Shown here piece by piece: positions 10,301 through 25,300 of a stretch of DNA of 64,000 nt. The DNA is taken from the NCBI RefSeq assembly GCF_027943255.1, contig NC_072893.1, positions 130,323,784 to 130,387,783 of the forward strand, read 5' to 3'. The translations under genes and the position numbers were made by a program. Origin of the DNA: Anastrepha obliqua (lineage: Eukaryota; Arthropoda; Insecta; Diptera; Tephritidae). The stretch's first letter is position 1. Each line of letters starts with the position of its first letter. Below the pieces are notes generated by a model. The model saw only the letters and a program-made list of their open reading frames with translations, was not told where the DNA came from and ran no database searches.

Positions 10301-13300
10301 TAAAGGTGAAAATTGTTTTGAGAAAGCATCTATGAATAGCCTGATAATTCAGAAAAGCGTGCATCTAATAATTATTAGAAATTTTATATTTTCAAATTGT
10401 TTTTATTTTAGACGAAAAACTTCAAGTTTCATAGGTATATAGATGATAATAGCTCAGCTAAGTGTAACCCATACAATTTTGAACTTTTTAAGCTGAGCTT
10501 CCTTTTCAATTTGTGCATTCTCGACTTTTTCAACTGATTTTGAGTTGCAGTCAAAGCCATTCAAATGGCAAACAAGTCTTATGATAAGCTGTTTAATGAC
10601 AGAAGTTCATTCGCCACTAATGGACCATTGTTAATGTCAAAATAACATTGCGCAGCGCTATGGTTTGATAAATACAGGAAACTATTTCCAACGCAGCAAA
10701 AAAGATAATTGAGAAAATTAAAAATTACTCATCGCCAAATGCATTCATCTTTGCATAACGAGACATAGTTCATAATCTTAACCTCAACCTTATCTGAACT
10801 TTCTCCTAACCTACAACATTAGCCTTTAGCGTTATTTTGCTCATTATCTTAACTGAATTCTACTTTAACCATCCGTTAACCTACGTTTTACGTTACTTTT
10901 AACTTAATCCTAAATTTGCGTTAAGCCATCCTAACCTTTACATAACGTTACTTCTTGTTCATAATCTTAAGCTAACCCCACTTTAACTTTAGGTTAACCT
11001 ACCTTTAATGTTACGTTCAACTTAATCTTAACTTTTCCGTAAGCCATCCTAGCCTACAACTTTAGCTTGTTCATAATCCTAACCTAACCCTTCTCTTAAC
11101 TTTCGTCAGCTCACCTTTTCTGTTACCTTCCCCCACTTCCCGTTAACCTACTTTTAAGATTGTAGTCTTCTTTCTTAAGATTCTGCCATTCCCATGGCAG
11201 TCGGTTCTGCGTTACCAGAATGACTCGACCAAGGGCTGCCGCCCCAGTAAACTAGCCCTGTCTAGTGAACAGTTTATCATCATTACCTTCTACTTAATCT
11301 AAAATTGTCTTCCCCTTGCTTATTACCTTCACCAACTAATTTCAGCTTTAGCCTTCACGTAACGTTACACTAGCCTTACTTTCAAATTAACCTCAACTTA
11401 TTTTAGTTAAAAGTTCAGCTTTGGCCTTAACCTCGTATTACCATTCCGCTTGATCACTAATCCTCAATTTACCTTTATCTTAGAATCAACCGCACTCTAA
11501 ATCTTAACCTTCAACACAAATCTATTCTAAATTTATGCTTGTTCTTAACCTCAACTCTAACCACGAACTTGCACTCATATCATTGAACTCCATATCAATC
11601 TTAACTTCGATGCAGCAACACTTTGAATTTGAAATGCGTTCAAAAGTTCGAATTCAAGCTCATATAACTTCTAATTGTTCTAAAAGAGACATTAAAGAGC
11701 TTCTGCCATAAATAATTTCTATGCATCGACATCTGGAGCAAAAATATTTCGTAAGCGCATGTATCGTAATTTATGCGAGTATTAAAATACAATTGAAATG
11801 GATTCTTTTTCATTCAGACACTAACTCAATTTCAATTTCTTGTAGATATTGATATGTACATATGTGTATGTGTATGGAAGCACGTATGTGTTCGATTGCA
11901 TACTCACAGTCCCTGCAGCAGACGTAGAGGGCAAAATGTATGCGCTCGCAACACAGACAGGCGATTACCGGCTAAGAATCTGCAAAGACAGAGATGGAAG
12001 GAAAGAAAAACAATTCAAGTAAAAAATTGCGTAAAAGAAAATATGTTTTACCAAGAACATAAAAAGGAATTTTCAAATGAAGATACAGGTAAGCAGCTTC
12101 GATGAGCACAAAACAGCAGGAAAAAGTTTTATTTTATAACAGATTATTGGAATGTGTTTAAACAATTAATATTAAAGGGGTATACATTTAAAATTTTTAA
12201 AGCGATATTGCACGTAAAAATACAGGTAATTTATATTTTTGTACAACTAAAAATTCGGAGTACTCGGAAGCAAGCAGCTAACTGCATATCCTACTTTATA
12301 CCACCTATTAATAATATATCTACTCCTCTTTTGTTTACAATTCGTTTATTAAGTTTATTTATGCCACATTTCAGCAACTCTATTAAATTTATAAGTACAA
12401 CACATAACGATTTGTTGGTTTCTACACTTTCCTCTTCGCATACGAGCATACACTGTGCAAATATTTTCACAAAACTTCCGGCAAATGTGAATGCTTGCAT
12501 AGCATTTGCCGGATAGATATATGAACCCACGGCTGAATGGCGATAAAATACACGCATACGCACAAGCATATATTTAACTTGCCTCTAAGCGCCTCTAAAA
12601 GTAGTAACTCAAAATGATTTGAGGGGCAAAATTGCGCGCCATATGTTTTCGAAGCGCTGCCACCTGAAAGTGTCCTATAAAACCGAAATGTAGCACTTTG
12701 TATGCTGAACCGAATTATTTCCCTCCAATTCACTATTTCATACTTATCACCTTTCTCACGCTGTATGCTGCCAAATATGTAGAACTTAATAATAATTCAA
12801 TTTTTTTCTTTTCATACTTACAAATGCAACAACCGCGGGAATGTAAACGAATTCCGTTCGATGTTCTCGATACGATTGTGCGCCAGTGATAAAGTGTGTA
12901 GCTTGGTGAGTAACGGAAACATGCCCGGATGTATATGATGAATGTGATTCTCGTTGAGGTAGCTGCAAGAGGAAAAAAACGCAAACGCCAGTTGAGTAAA
13001 ATATTGTAATGCATGATTTACAGCGAGATTATTTGATGAAAAGCACAAAGTAGGGTAAATATTTGGCTACAGTAAGATTTTCTGCAAAAATTTATGGATG
13101 AAAAATATTCTTGTTGGACAAATTTTCAGCTTGTTGATGGCAATTTGGCGCATATATCTGAGAATATAGAAGATGGCGCAAAATCAATCACCCTATTGTA
13201 AGATTAATGCTTTTTGCAAATGGTGTCGTATGTCAGTCATATTTTAGAGGCGTGTGAGACATGGACAGGCAATAAAGCGCGTAATGGTGAAAATTTTTTT

Positions 13301-16300
13301 TCCATTCAGTAAAAAAGCTATTCAAAAACAAAATTGGATGATTAATTTGCTCCATTTATTCTAATCAAAAATTTAATAAAAAAAATTAATAAAAAATTTT
13401 ATTTGACTGTAATAAATTGGAAAATTATACTTAATTATAAAAAATTAATTCAGCTTAAGAAAAAAGGCACAAAAAAGTTAATAAAACGAAATTTTCATTG
13501 GATGATTAATTTGCTCCATTTATTTTCATCAAAACTTTAATAAAAGAAAATTAATACAAAATTTTATTTGACTGTAATTAATTGGGAACTTATACTTAAT
13601 TATAAAAAATTAATTCAGCTTAAGAAAACAGCACAAAAAGTGAATAAAATAAAATTTTAATTTCACGTCAACTTGCCTCAATTTCAAACCTTTGCTAAAT
13701 AAGTGAGAAATTAAATTATATTTCCGCTTTAAGCCGTCTACCAGCGCCAAAGGGTTTATTAGAAATCTCTGTCTCACATGTTTTACTCCTCTTAAACGGT
13801 TAAATTAAATAAACAAATCCAAAGGATTTTGTGTCCACGTCGCTGCTCTCTTGCAATGCAAAAATAAATAAGTTCGAAAATTCTACAAATTTTATTGGAG
13901 TTTTACTCTTTATAATAACACTCACACAAGTTGCCGTTTTTAATAATGTACACGCAACTAAAAAATAAATTTCTCCTGCGCGTAAACTCAATTTATCTCT
14001 TCCTCAAATAAATGACTATTTTAAATTATGCATGAGCACAGGCGCCATTGTAACGTAACCGCCATGTTGGCTATTGACGTGCGCACAATGATTCCTATAC
14101 TCGTATACCAGCTCGCGGCCTTCGCACATTAGGCATCACATTAGCACACAACACATTTAACAATCAATATTAAAATTTCTGTGCGTCATTTGTCGTAATT
14201 AAACGAAAATTAAGTCAACTTGGTATTTATATGTTGGCAAAGATTACTTCTATGAAGAGAAGACTATAGAGTGGAAAGGAGCTAAAAACGAATGTGAGAA
14301 AAAATATTTAAATAAATGGTTAGTCTTCGCCTTGTTGAAGCAATTAACGTTGCGAGCTCTTTTTATATTATTTATTGTTTTTCACGTGGCTTGCAAGTAC
14401 TCCATACAGCTTTTTGCTTCTTCACTCATAAGTATCTACGAAGGGCGGTTGAAAAGTATGTGACATGAAGTTGACGGTCTTGAAAATAAGTATCAAATTA
14501 TTTTTATTTCCCCATATAATCTCTTTTTTTAGTCTAATGCACTTCTATATCTTCCACAAAGTTTGTTTGTCCTAGATTTCCACACCTTCAGAATCATAAA
14601 AACCAGTGATCATCATCTTTCAGGCTGATTATAAAATGTGTTTGTTCTTCAAACGTGCATCTTCCAGCACAAGTTTTTCATCTCTTTCAACAATCTATCA
14701 CCTTGTCACCTGAATTAGTCGGCCCAAGCGCTAATAGTCTTCTATTAACTTTCTATCTTGTTTGAATAGACTAAGCCGATTTTTTTTCTGACAAATAGTT
14801 CCCGCAAATAAAAATAAATAATTCCCGCAATAATGTGTTTAATGAGAAACTTAATCACTGCACGAAACTCAATTTGTTTTTCTCTTTCTTACCTTTCTAT
14901 GTCGCGAATTTATTGACTAATTTACATGTGAGTCTTTTATAAACTGCATTTCTGCTTTGCGCAATTACTTCTTTGTTGCGCCTAGAAGTACAAATTAAGC
15001 ATTCACCATCATATTAATCAATCAAAAGAAAATCCCATCACTAGAAGCTTACAAATTGCCACGCAAAATGCTTGTGTGTGTTTGTACAAGGACATATATG
15101 GATGCTTCAGAATATACTTGTATCAATAGCTGTCAGAAGGAGAATCCGCTTATCGTTTTATGTTGTTGTTTGTTTTTTGTTTGTTTTGCGAATTACGAAA
15201 GCAAAACAGCACGCCTACCAAATATGTTTGTATATGTACCTTAACTTCTAAATGTTTGGCGTGAAGGGCGTTTGAAAGGCGAAACGCGCCTAAAAGAGCT
15301 TGAGAAATTTTCGTGTACGCAGGAACTTAAAATTCTGCTTTAAGGCTACCCGGTGGTCTAGAATTTTCAAAAAACCGATTTTTTTCGATATTTCGAAAGT
15401 ATAGTATCTTAGGAATATACTGTGCAATCTTCATGCGGAAATTTCCAATATTATAGCTTCTACAGCCCGTTGTACCTTAAACTTTGAACTCATTTATCTC
15501 GAAACGACTTTTTTCGGCACGGCGGGGATGAAAACAAAAAAATTATTCAACCGAATCTCTTGAAATTTGGATATGTTGTTCACAACATGTATCGCTATCG
15601 TCGGAACTAGAATCATAATTTTATTTAAATAATTTCCTATTTTTAAACTAAAAAACTAGTGAAAAACCCCCGATTTTACGAACTTTTTTTCAAGAGTGCG
15701 CCATTTTGTCAATTTTTCATTTTTTCGATTTGTTCTAGTTCCGACCATAACTGCACTCTTTCTGATTAAGAATCTTCTAGAATTTTGTGTTTCAGATCAG
15801 CAGAAGTCTCGAAATCATCTACGCCGTCCAGGTTCGATTTTTCGAGAGGGTCATCTTCAGCGGCATTTTTACAATAATAAATATTGTTTCAAAAGTAAAA
15901 AAAAATAAGTCCGAAAAGTTGAAACATCGTTTTTTAAATTTTTAATGGCAAAAAAAATCGTGAAAATAGGTGAAGTTTTCGTGCTCTAGACCACCGGGTA
16001 CCCTTAATACTTTGAATGTACACATACATATGTACATACGTGTTAAAGCGAAACTCTAAAAACCAAAAATGTACACTCTTATTTGATAACTCATAAAACT
16101 TTAGAGGTATTGGGGATTTCAAATCATTACGGCTGAAGCTGATCAATTTTTCGACAGGATTCAAGAATCCTTTTTGTATTACAAATACGAATTGGTAGTA
16201 AAAAGTTTAAAGCGCTTTCAATAGTAGAGCATTTTGTATATGATATTTTTTATATAAAATGTAAACAAATTGAAGTGAAAAGAAATTATAATTTTTCAAC

Positions 16301-19300
16301 TAAATATGTATGTGGGTTACATTTTTTAAAGATTTGTGCGCAGAGTTGCCATTTTTTAATGCAGTTTAGTTATTCCAAATAGAGTTTAATTATTCCCAGA
16401 GCCCGTTTTGACACTCCCTTCTGCAGTCATCTAAGCCACGGTTAGGAAATGGGTTACTACAACCCACAAGCGAGCTTGGCAGGCTGAGAGAGGGTGCAGA
16501 TGGACTAAACTGATGTTACCAGTCATGTCCGATGGACTGTCGCAAATCCTCCTGTCATTAAGCAGAAGGGAGTGCAGACGGCTGGTTGGACTGATGACGG
16601 GCCACTTTCTGTGGGCGAAGCACATGGAAAAGGTAGGCATCTCAGACAGTGTACTCTGACCAGCTTGTGAAGAGAAGGATAAGATGGTGGACCACTTCCT
16701 GTGCGTCTGCCCCGCCTTCGCTTGTGAAGAGGCGACCACCTTGATTCATTGGCACCACAAGATCTACTCAGATTTCTTCGGAGATCGGGTAGACTTAAAG
16801 AAAATTAAAAGGGCATCCGAGTTTAGTACAAGGGGCTTAATTAATGTCTGAGTGCTGCACTTGCTAGTTGTCCTGACAAAAAAAAAATATTCCAAATAAA
16901 ATATTTAAAGAAATAAATATTCCAATAATAGTAATAATCAAAACCAAAATCCTCACAAATTAATTAATAAAACATTTAACGGTTATATTTATTATTAGGG
17001 TTGCCATATGCATTTCTATTTGAAAAATACTTGTTATCAGTCGTTAAGAGCAATTCTTTCATTATTCTTCACACCTATTCTGCATTATTTCAGATTTCAT
17101 TTTTAGAGTTGCCGCTGATGAATTGCAGTATCCTCAAACTTCCAACTAATATAATAAAAAAATATTATAATAGCAATTAAATTTTTCATTGTTGCAATAA
17201 AGATTAATTCAAAATCCAGTTTTTCAGTTTTTTCTGAATAGAGTTACCATATAATTTTTTAAGCAAATTTACAAAAGTTGTATACCACAGCGTTCATTGA
17301 AAAATTAAAATTCACTTAGAGTCTGATAGTTTGTTGCGCAAACCTTAGGCACGCATATTTCAATTTTTGGATTGAAAAATATTTTTTGACGTTTTTATTT
17401 TAAAGTTCTTTAATCAAAGATAATTCAAACTATTCTAACGTCTCCCAAATGTTTAGTTTTCGTATTTTATTTTGTGAGGAACTCAAAGGCGGTTTAATAA
17501 TGAACAAGAAAATAAATTATTGCACCGCATCTTCAGCAGGTCTTCACTGCTCTTGGTCGACTAAAATTTTTTTGATTTCTGAGAAATACTTTAATTTCGG
17601 GTTCTTTGTACTTAGAAATCTAAAAACTAGATGTGATATGCCAAGCCATATGAATTTCCTGTTCAGAAATATTTTTCGTAGGAACTAATTTAATTTTGTG
17701 TATCCTCGAAAGTACATATTTTTTCAGCTTATAATTTCAAAACAGGTATTTTTTTTTTGTCCTAGAAAATGTTTTAATTTCATTTCATTTGTTAATTATT
17801 GTTCTTTTAATTTTTTTGTAGTTGAAATTTAAAATGACATAGCGTACATTGTATATATTTACGAAGATTTCAAAACAAATCGCCATGGATAACTTCAAGC
17901 TTCGCTAAGGATTTAACTAATCAATGACAATCACCGAAAATACATGGAAATTCACTTATTAATAAGTTGAAACATCCGTGAGTGCACTGGCAAAACCCAC
18001 TTAGAAATTCCTTTCTGAACGTAAGTGCCTATGAAGGCATATGGAATGAGTACCGAAATACGCAAATCTGATTTTGGTCGATAGGACAGAGAATTAAGTT
18101 TGTTGCGCGCTGCTTTCAAGTATTCATATAGCAAACGAATAATTACTAGGGAATGAAATGCTTGTTTAATATTTTAATATTATTTAATGGGTTTTTCACT
18201 AAGAGCGCTTCAACTTTTGAACTTTTTTGAATAAAACATAAACGGTTTGACTTTTTTAACTAATTTTTTTTTTATTATCGAGTTTGAACATATACATTTA
18301 AGTATAAAATTCGATTTCTTTTGCATGACCACCGCGTGCACGTTTTACGAAGTCCAATCGTTGAACCCAATTTTCGACCACTCTTTTGCATAAATCGGCC
18401 GAAATTCCAGCAATTTCGCGTTCAATATTGGCTCTGAGCTCACAAATCGTCGCCGGCTTGTTACTGTAGACCAATCACTTCACATAACTCCAAAACGGGA
18501 CGGCTTGTTAAATGGACCGTAAAACGGCCGTAATGCTCTTAAAGTAGCAGCAACAGAACGATTATTTTCATACAAAATTTGCACGATTTGCAATCGTTAC
18601 TCAAGTGTGTAGCGTTCCATGATGAAATGTATACTAATGAAGTTTACAAATGACAAGCGAAAAATAAAAAATATTGCGTCGTTCGACCACCCTATCGGAA
18701 AAAAGTTAAAGCGCACCTATTGAATAACCCTATATTACGAACAATCAGAGCCAATCGGCTTCACCAGTATCACACTGCCTAAAGTTGGTTGTGTGCTTAT
18801 ATTTTAAGCCCTTTTATTTCTTTATTTTTACTTTTTATTAAACTCGCGAAATCTTTCACGTTTTTACTTATTTTTCAAACCCAATTACTTACAGCACTTC
18901 AAGGCTCTGCAGCGTCTCAAATACTTCTGCGTCAAAGATTTCAATTCGATTATTTCGAAGGTCTCTGCAAGTATACAACAACACAAAAACGAAACATTAA
19001 ATGGTGTGACGCAGTCCAGTGGAGTTTAAGATTTACAAACAGCCGCTCTTATCGAGCGTGTAAACATATGGTTAAGTAACATATGCATACTAACTTTGGG
19101 CTATTTGTACGAGTACGAGCGCAGAAGGAGAGACGTAATTTATACAATTTATTTTTTATTTATTTTATTTTTATTTATAATTAAGTTTAGAAATAAATAA
19201 ATGTTTACGTGTGTGAGTACCTGTACAAACATATAATAAATAAATTCTTTCTGAGCACTTATATATTTCTGAGTATTTGTACTGTTATGCGCACTTTCAT

Positions 19301-22300
19301 TCATTCCTTGTAAATATTACTTGAGTAAGCATTTGAAGAACTCAAAAGCATTGCTTTGACAGGCAAATACTTTTGACGATGCCTTCAATGCTCTTTCCGT
19401 TCGTCTATGCAGCGAATATTTAAAGAAGAGTTGTTGTGAGTTGGAAAAAACAGTTTCGAAATGAAAGTGTTATTTACAGCAAGAAGAAGACAGAAATTGA
19501 TGAAGTTTTATAATATAGAATTTTTTTATTTATTTTTTTTTTTTTTTTGGTTGCAGTATTAATTTCTTTAAAGAGAAGCAAGAAGTATTTTTCTTTTAAT
19601 TAAAATACTTCCTTAAAGTAGCCGCAGATTACTTGGAACTGTGTGCGTTAACTGTAAAGAAATTCAGCACTATTTCTTTCTGGCTATACGGCTAAATTTA
19701 TAGTTTACACAGGATGTGTCCTGACGGCAATTTCCGCCAACTGCACGTAATTCGTAAACTACTTTGCATTTTTGTATTTTTATTTTCGTGCCTCGTATTC
19801 ACATTTCTTTTATTCCTATACTATTTATGAATATATTATATGTAGCCTATAATTAGCTTTCTATATAATTTTATGTTAATTAGACATTTACTTACAATTC
19901 CATCAAACCATCCAAATATTGAAAGTCATAGCTGTGGAGTTCTTCAATGTGATTTCCCGAGAGAATTCTGAAAGGAATTCAATTACAATAATTATAATTA
20001 TGTCTCAGAATTTCCATAAAACATTTTGAAAATATTTTATATGCGATAAAATATTTTATATGTAAGAAAATTAACGCTTTGCAAACTGCACTTTAAATAT
20101 GTTTATTTTATTTTCAATTATTTAATTATTTTCAATTACGTTTTTTTTTTGTCATACTTTTATTATTTTTAATTGTTTTGTTTTTTAAAATAATTTTTAT
20201 TTTTTATTTTTTGTTTTGTTAATTTTTAATTGTCCCAAAAATGTGTCTAAGTGAGCCTCTCTTTAAAATCTTAATCACCCTAGCCATACTTTACTTCAAG
20301 AAAACTTCGGTGAGCCGAAGAAAGATTTTTATTTTAATTTTTTTCTTGTTCATTTTTCCTCTTGCTTATTTAAGTTTATCAACGTAAAAGTGAGTTCGGT
20401 TCAAAACTTATTAACCAACTTGAATGGAGTAAAACAAAAACGGATATTCGAAATTTAGCTAACAATGCCAAACTAGCGTTGATTTCTGGCACACCAACGC
20501 TGAAAACAACGACAAAGAATTGCAGCAAACTTTCATCCGCCAAAATGCACGCCTTTTCAGTTTAGTGCAGATAAATTCAACTGTTCATCAACTTTATGAA
20601 CTGAATGCCACTACAACTGCCTGCCAAAAAATGGTAAGCAGGGCAGAATGCGCACACATAACTGGCAGCCACTAACCAACAAACGCCTTCAACAGTGGTT
20701 GCTGCCAGCTGAGGCAATTCATTCCCTTTGCCTACACCAATTTTGCGCATAAAGAGTCACAGCTTTCTCGAAATTAGGTTACTGAGCTGCATACAAAAGC
20801 TTTTGTAAAATCAACAACACTAACAACAAAGCAGAACTTTCAGCTATTCATCTGAGACGACCAGGAAATAACCACAATGACAAGCCATTATAATTATGAT
20901 TTAGGCAAATTGCGAAGCTTTTGTGAAGGAATCTGTAATGTGAAGGATGCCATTTTGCCGCCCCCAACGCACTCACGCACGCACACAAAATAATGGCACT
21001 TGCAGTTGTTCGTTGTAGTGACAGTGTTTGTCACTTTTTGATATTTTATATAACAATTTTATTTAGTACATAATTAGTAGTTTTGTTCGCGAACCTCATA
21101 AAAGTTGTACGGAAACGAATGTGTGCACCGGTGCGCATGAGTGACATGCATTCAATTTGCATGGCAAAGTAACAAAAATTAGAAACGGGCGTAAATTACT
21201 TCAGAAAGTAATAAGGGGCTGCTTATTAATATGTACCAACAGTTCTTTCATTAAATTTTTTAATTTATTTTTCTACATATTAGTTAAAAACAAGTGAAAA
21301 GTTATTAGTTACAAAAATTCACATGAGCTATGCTAGTAAAAGTGACATTACATGGCCCCAAAGGAGCAAAACTTTTATTAACTTTTCTAGCTGTGAGGCT
21401 GAAGTTTATCATTAGTGAGTATATTAAAATCTGAATGATTTCTTGCTTTATTAATGCTACGCATGCACGGGAGAGGATGGGAATACAGAAATGTTCACAG
21501 AATTTAAATAAAGAGCAACTCCACGTCCAGCGACCCTAGTATTTTTGACATTGTCGTAAATTTATATGGAAATTTGGTTTATTAGTAAATCAGAGTATAA
21601 TAAAAAACAAACTGAACGATTTTTGGAAACATATTAAAAATGTTGAGATTCACGTTGAAAATTTTGGTATAGAGTTTTTATAGTGAAAACTGCGATTCCT
21701 GATAACATTTTGAACATTTTTTGATTTGTTTTTCAGTTTTGTTAAAATCAAATGTAAGTTTTAGAAACAAATTGGGAATTTTTAAAATATAAATTTTTTG
21801 TTTAAAATTTTGGAAATTTTTCTTTATATTTCGTTCTTAGTTTTTCATAAATTTTCAGAAAAATTGCATAAAATGCCAATGAGAAAATTTAATTTTTCAT
21901 AAAACAAAATTGGGAATTTTTGAAAAAATTAATTTAGAATTTTTAAAAAAATTAAATTTTTGTTTGAAATTTTAGAATTTTTTTTTTTAAGATTTTCCTA
22001 CTTATTTTTTCATACATTTTCAGAAAAATTACATACAATACCAATGATAAAATTTAATTTTTCAAAAACAAATTGGGAATTTTTGAAAAAATTAATTTTT
22101 TTGTTTAAAATGTATACCTTCTTTTCTGTAATATTTTCCTTCATTATTAATTTCCAGATAAATTTATGACAATATAGAAATACTGGGATCAGTTAACATG
22201 GAATGGCTCTATACCGAAGTACATACTTATATAATATAATATATTATATAACGATGAGGCGCGTTGCAAGCTAAGCATCGTTGGGTACATATATTTATGA

Positions 22301-25300
22301 AAAACGCTGCTTCTCAAAAATAACTGGAACTTTCAGTTATAGCTAGTTTTTGTACCAGAAATTAAATGTTCAATAGGGGCGAGAATCTATTTAGGTCCAT
22401 GCCCAGTGTGCGGAAGTCTTTGCCTACTTGGAGGCTAGCAAAATTTTTTTAGAAGCGAAACCTTTTGGGGGTAGTATTCGAAGAGCAAATCATAGTTTCT
22501 GATTAAGGGTGCCGACACATCATAAAATTCATGGCGAAAAATAGCTGACGAGCCGGCCTGTAACAACTCAATTGTGGCATAGATTTGCCGCATACATCCG
22601 ATACTAATAAGTCATAAGACCCACTAACGAGAGGAAATTTATGTGCCTTAGAAACAACATCGACCTGCTCCAAACTACCTGTGACAGTGCTTCCGTCCAG
22701 AGCTCGCTAAGCTGGCTGGACGCTCATATTTTCAGGCAACCCTTTTCAAGAGCAAATACCCCATTTACTATTCATTTTAATTCACACACTACATATTTTA
22801 TTTATTTAAATTCAAAAGTGTTACACACCCAATGTATGTTATTACTTTTATAATAATTTACTTAATGCTAATCCTGCATATAAGCTATGCGCTAACAAAG
22901 CTATAAAATACAAGCATACAAGAAGAGCTACACTTCGTACCTTAAAGCAAAGCATTGAAATGGAAATAGCAATAAAATGCAAATATTAGAAATACTTTTA
23001 TGGACTAGAATACAAGCAATCACATCTTAACTGCTATGGCAAGTCTGTGGCTGGCATTTATGACTACAAGAATATGTTGCTTGAACGAGGCATTACTAGC
23101 AGCGCTGAATGTGTGCGAAAATGTCAATGTAGCAGGAGCTTTAAAATTGAAGTATCACAAATGGAGTGCATAAAAGACCAGATACTCGACATGGGGTGGA
23201 GTAGTTGGACAATAAATATACATATATGTATATCACAGTCTGCAGAGATGAAGAAGAGTGGAGAAAAGGAGCATAGGAAGTCAAGTGATTTAGTTTTTAA
23301 ATTAAAAATGTCGGACAAAAAGAGATTCCAGCAAGCCGCTATCACTCAAGTAAAGAATGAAATGATTTGTAATTGTTTTTTGTACACTTTTTGGATGGTC
23401 AAAACTTGTTAAAGTTGGGTGTAGTGTCTTGAAAACCGTAAATAAATATATTCTCCTTGTGTCAAGCAGTGGAAAAAAGAACTATTGCCAAATCATCACT
23501 CTTTTCCTCTACATTTCCACTCTTTGGCACTTAAATAAGTTAAAATTCCAACAACTTGTGTGGAATTCGATAATATTTATAGGGAAAAGTTACACCAACG
23601 AAAACCTTTCCGCTTCATTAGCTCACCTTCACACACTTTGAGTGCGCTCAAGCGTTGCACACGGCATATACGTAACTTCCGTTAATTAAAATTGCAATGC
23701 CTCAACAACAAAGCATAACAATAAATATTATGCAACCACAACATTTATACGACAACTCAACAAATACGGCAATATTGTCTGGTCAGATAAAAAGTGAAAA
23801 ATCAAGCCACCGCTGCGTATACGCAACATTCAGTGCGAGTGTTGCGAGTGGCGTACATTTGATACGCAACCGCGAAAAGGCACGTATGTATACGCATATG
23901 TAAATATGTGTAAAAGAATGTCGCAAATGGCAAAGGAGCACATAATTTATACATACTATAATTACCAGCAGCCCACAGCGCGCGCCACGTACGTGGTATT
24001 GGGTTCGATAGGTAATGCGAAGTAGAAAAAAATGAAATAAAATAAAGCTAAAGTAAATGAAAAAGCACGGAAATGATAAATTATACCAGCACACACGATT
24101 TTACGGTTAGTTTAAGAACACTCTCTTGAAACGTGAGAGGCATCTGACTTAAAGAGTATGACTAATGAGGCAAGAAAGTGGTAAACAGAAATATAGCCTA
24201 TTAATTATACAAATTCAGTGCACAAAAATATACATATGGAGTGGAAACCCGAACTCTAAAGAAGTGAAAAAAGATGGCAACTAGTAGAACGTTGTTCCTG
24301 CATCAACGAGAGTGTGAAGAAACAGGAAAAAGTTAAGACGAGGAATGTAATGTGAAACAAATGCTACTGTTTACTTTTATTTTAATGTAATTTTGTAAAT
24401 GAATAAATAAACCCCTAATACTCGTACAAACATGCTAGCATATAATATAATTACCTAGTAAACATATGTACCTTTGTAAGCCTGCACCTTCATATAAGTT
24501 TAACCATACTGTGGCATTGGCGAAATAATGAAAGTAGGGACATTTTATGTGTATTTCGAAAATATGCGCTTGTAATTGCGTATAAGAAGTAGTTTTAGAT
24601 AAATTTTAAATTGTATATAAAACAAATCCTACAAAAGTACATGATTAGTTAAGTTTTAGTAACATCTATGCAAACATATAAGCATTTTGTAGGAAAATTT
24701 TAGTACAAGGGGGTATCTAACTTTTTTTATAACTTATTTTGTGTGATGGGTATTTTTATTTTGACCTTTGAGTACTCCATTGCTTGTCTGTTTAAATGCT
24801 GTACTCGTCTAGTTCACAAGTGTCAAATATGATTGACGTCCGACGCCATTATTATAAATATACTTTAGGGTGATTAATTTTGCCACCTTGGGAATTTAAA
24901 TACTTTTGATGAATGAATGTGATAATTTTCTTCGTTTACAAGGAATTTATATGTATTTTTGGTGCAAAAATTAATTTAAAAAATTCAAAAATTAAAATAT
25001 TTTACGCAAGTGGGGGTACGAAACTTTATTTATTAAAAACTTATAAGCGCTCAATATTTAATCGAATGGGAAAATTACTCACTATACTTTTTAAACATAA
25101 AATATGTTAGAAAGTTAACTAAAACAGAACAAAAGTTTGAATTTCACAAGCGAATTCTTTCATAAAAAATTAAAATTAAGAAAAAAAATTAGTCAAACCC
25201 GTCAAATAAAGAAACATATTTCATTCACAAACAGAAATGTGTGTTTTGAAGAAAAACGATTTATTTTAATACAAAATTCTAACGATTGTAAACTGTAAAA

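Noticed and set aside
11160..11280. Gene or element fragment with balanced composition inside the C/T-rich array
   Set aside because: It has a vague LINE-like feel, but no frame or motif could be tied to a family.
10760..11560. Interstitial telomere-like repeat (TTAACC phrases)
   Set aside because: Higher flies do not use TTAGG-type telomeres, and the phrases are irregular with a much longer period.
12154..12516. 120-codon plus-strand ORF next to an LRR exon
   Set aside because: Composition is that of translated AT-rich intron; no motif seen.
13334..13663. CRISPR-like direct repeats
   Set aside because: Two long AT-rich units in a eukaryotic intron, without the short repeat-spacer pattern.
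13800..13991. Signal-peptide-like minus-strand ORF as an extra exon of the receptor
   Set aside because: It starts from TTG rather than ATG, lies between LRR exons and would break the otherwise perfect phase chain.
23047..23412. 121-codon plus-strand ORF
   Set aside because: No domain, no codon preference, and overlapped by an equally long antisense frame.
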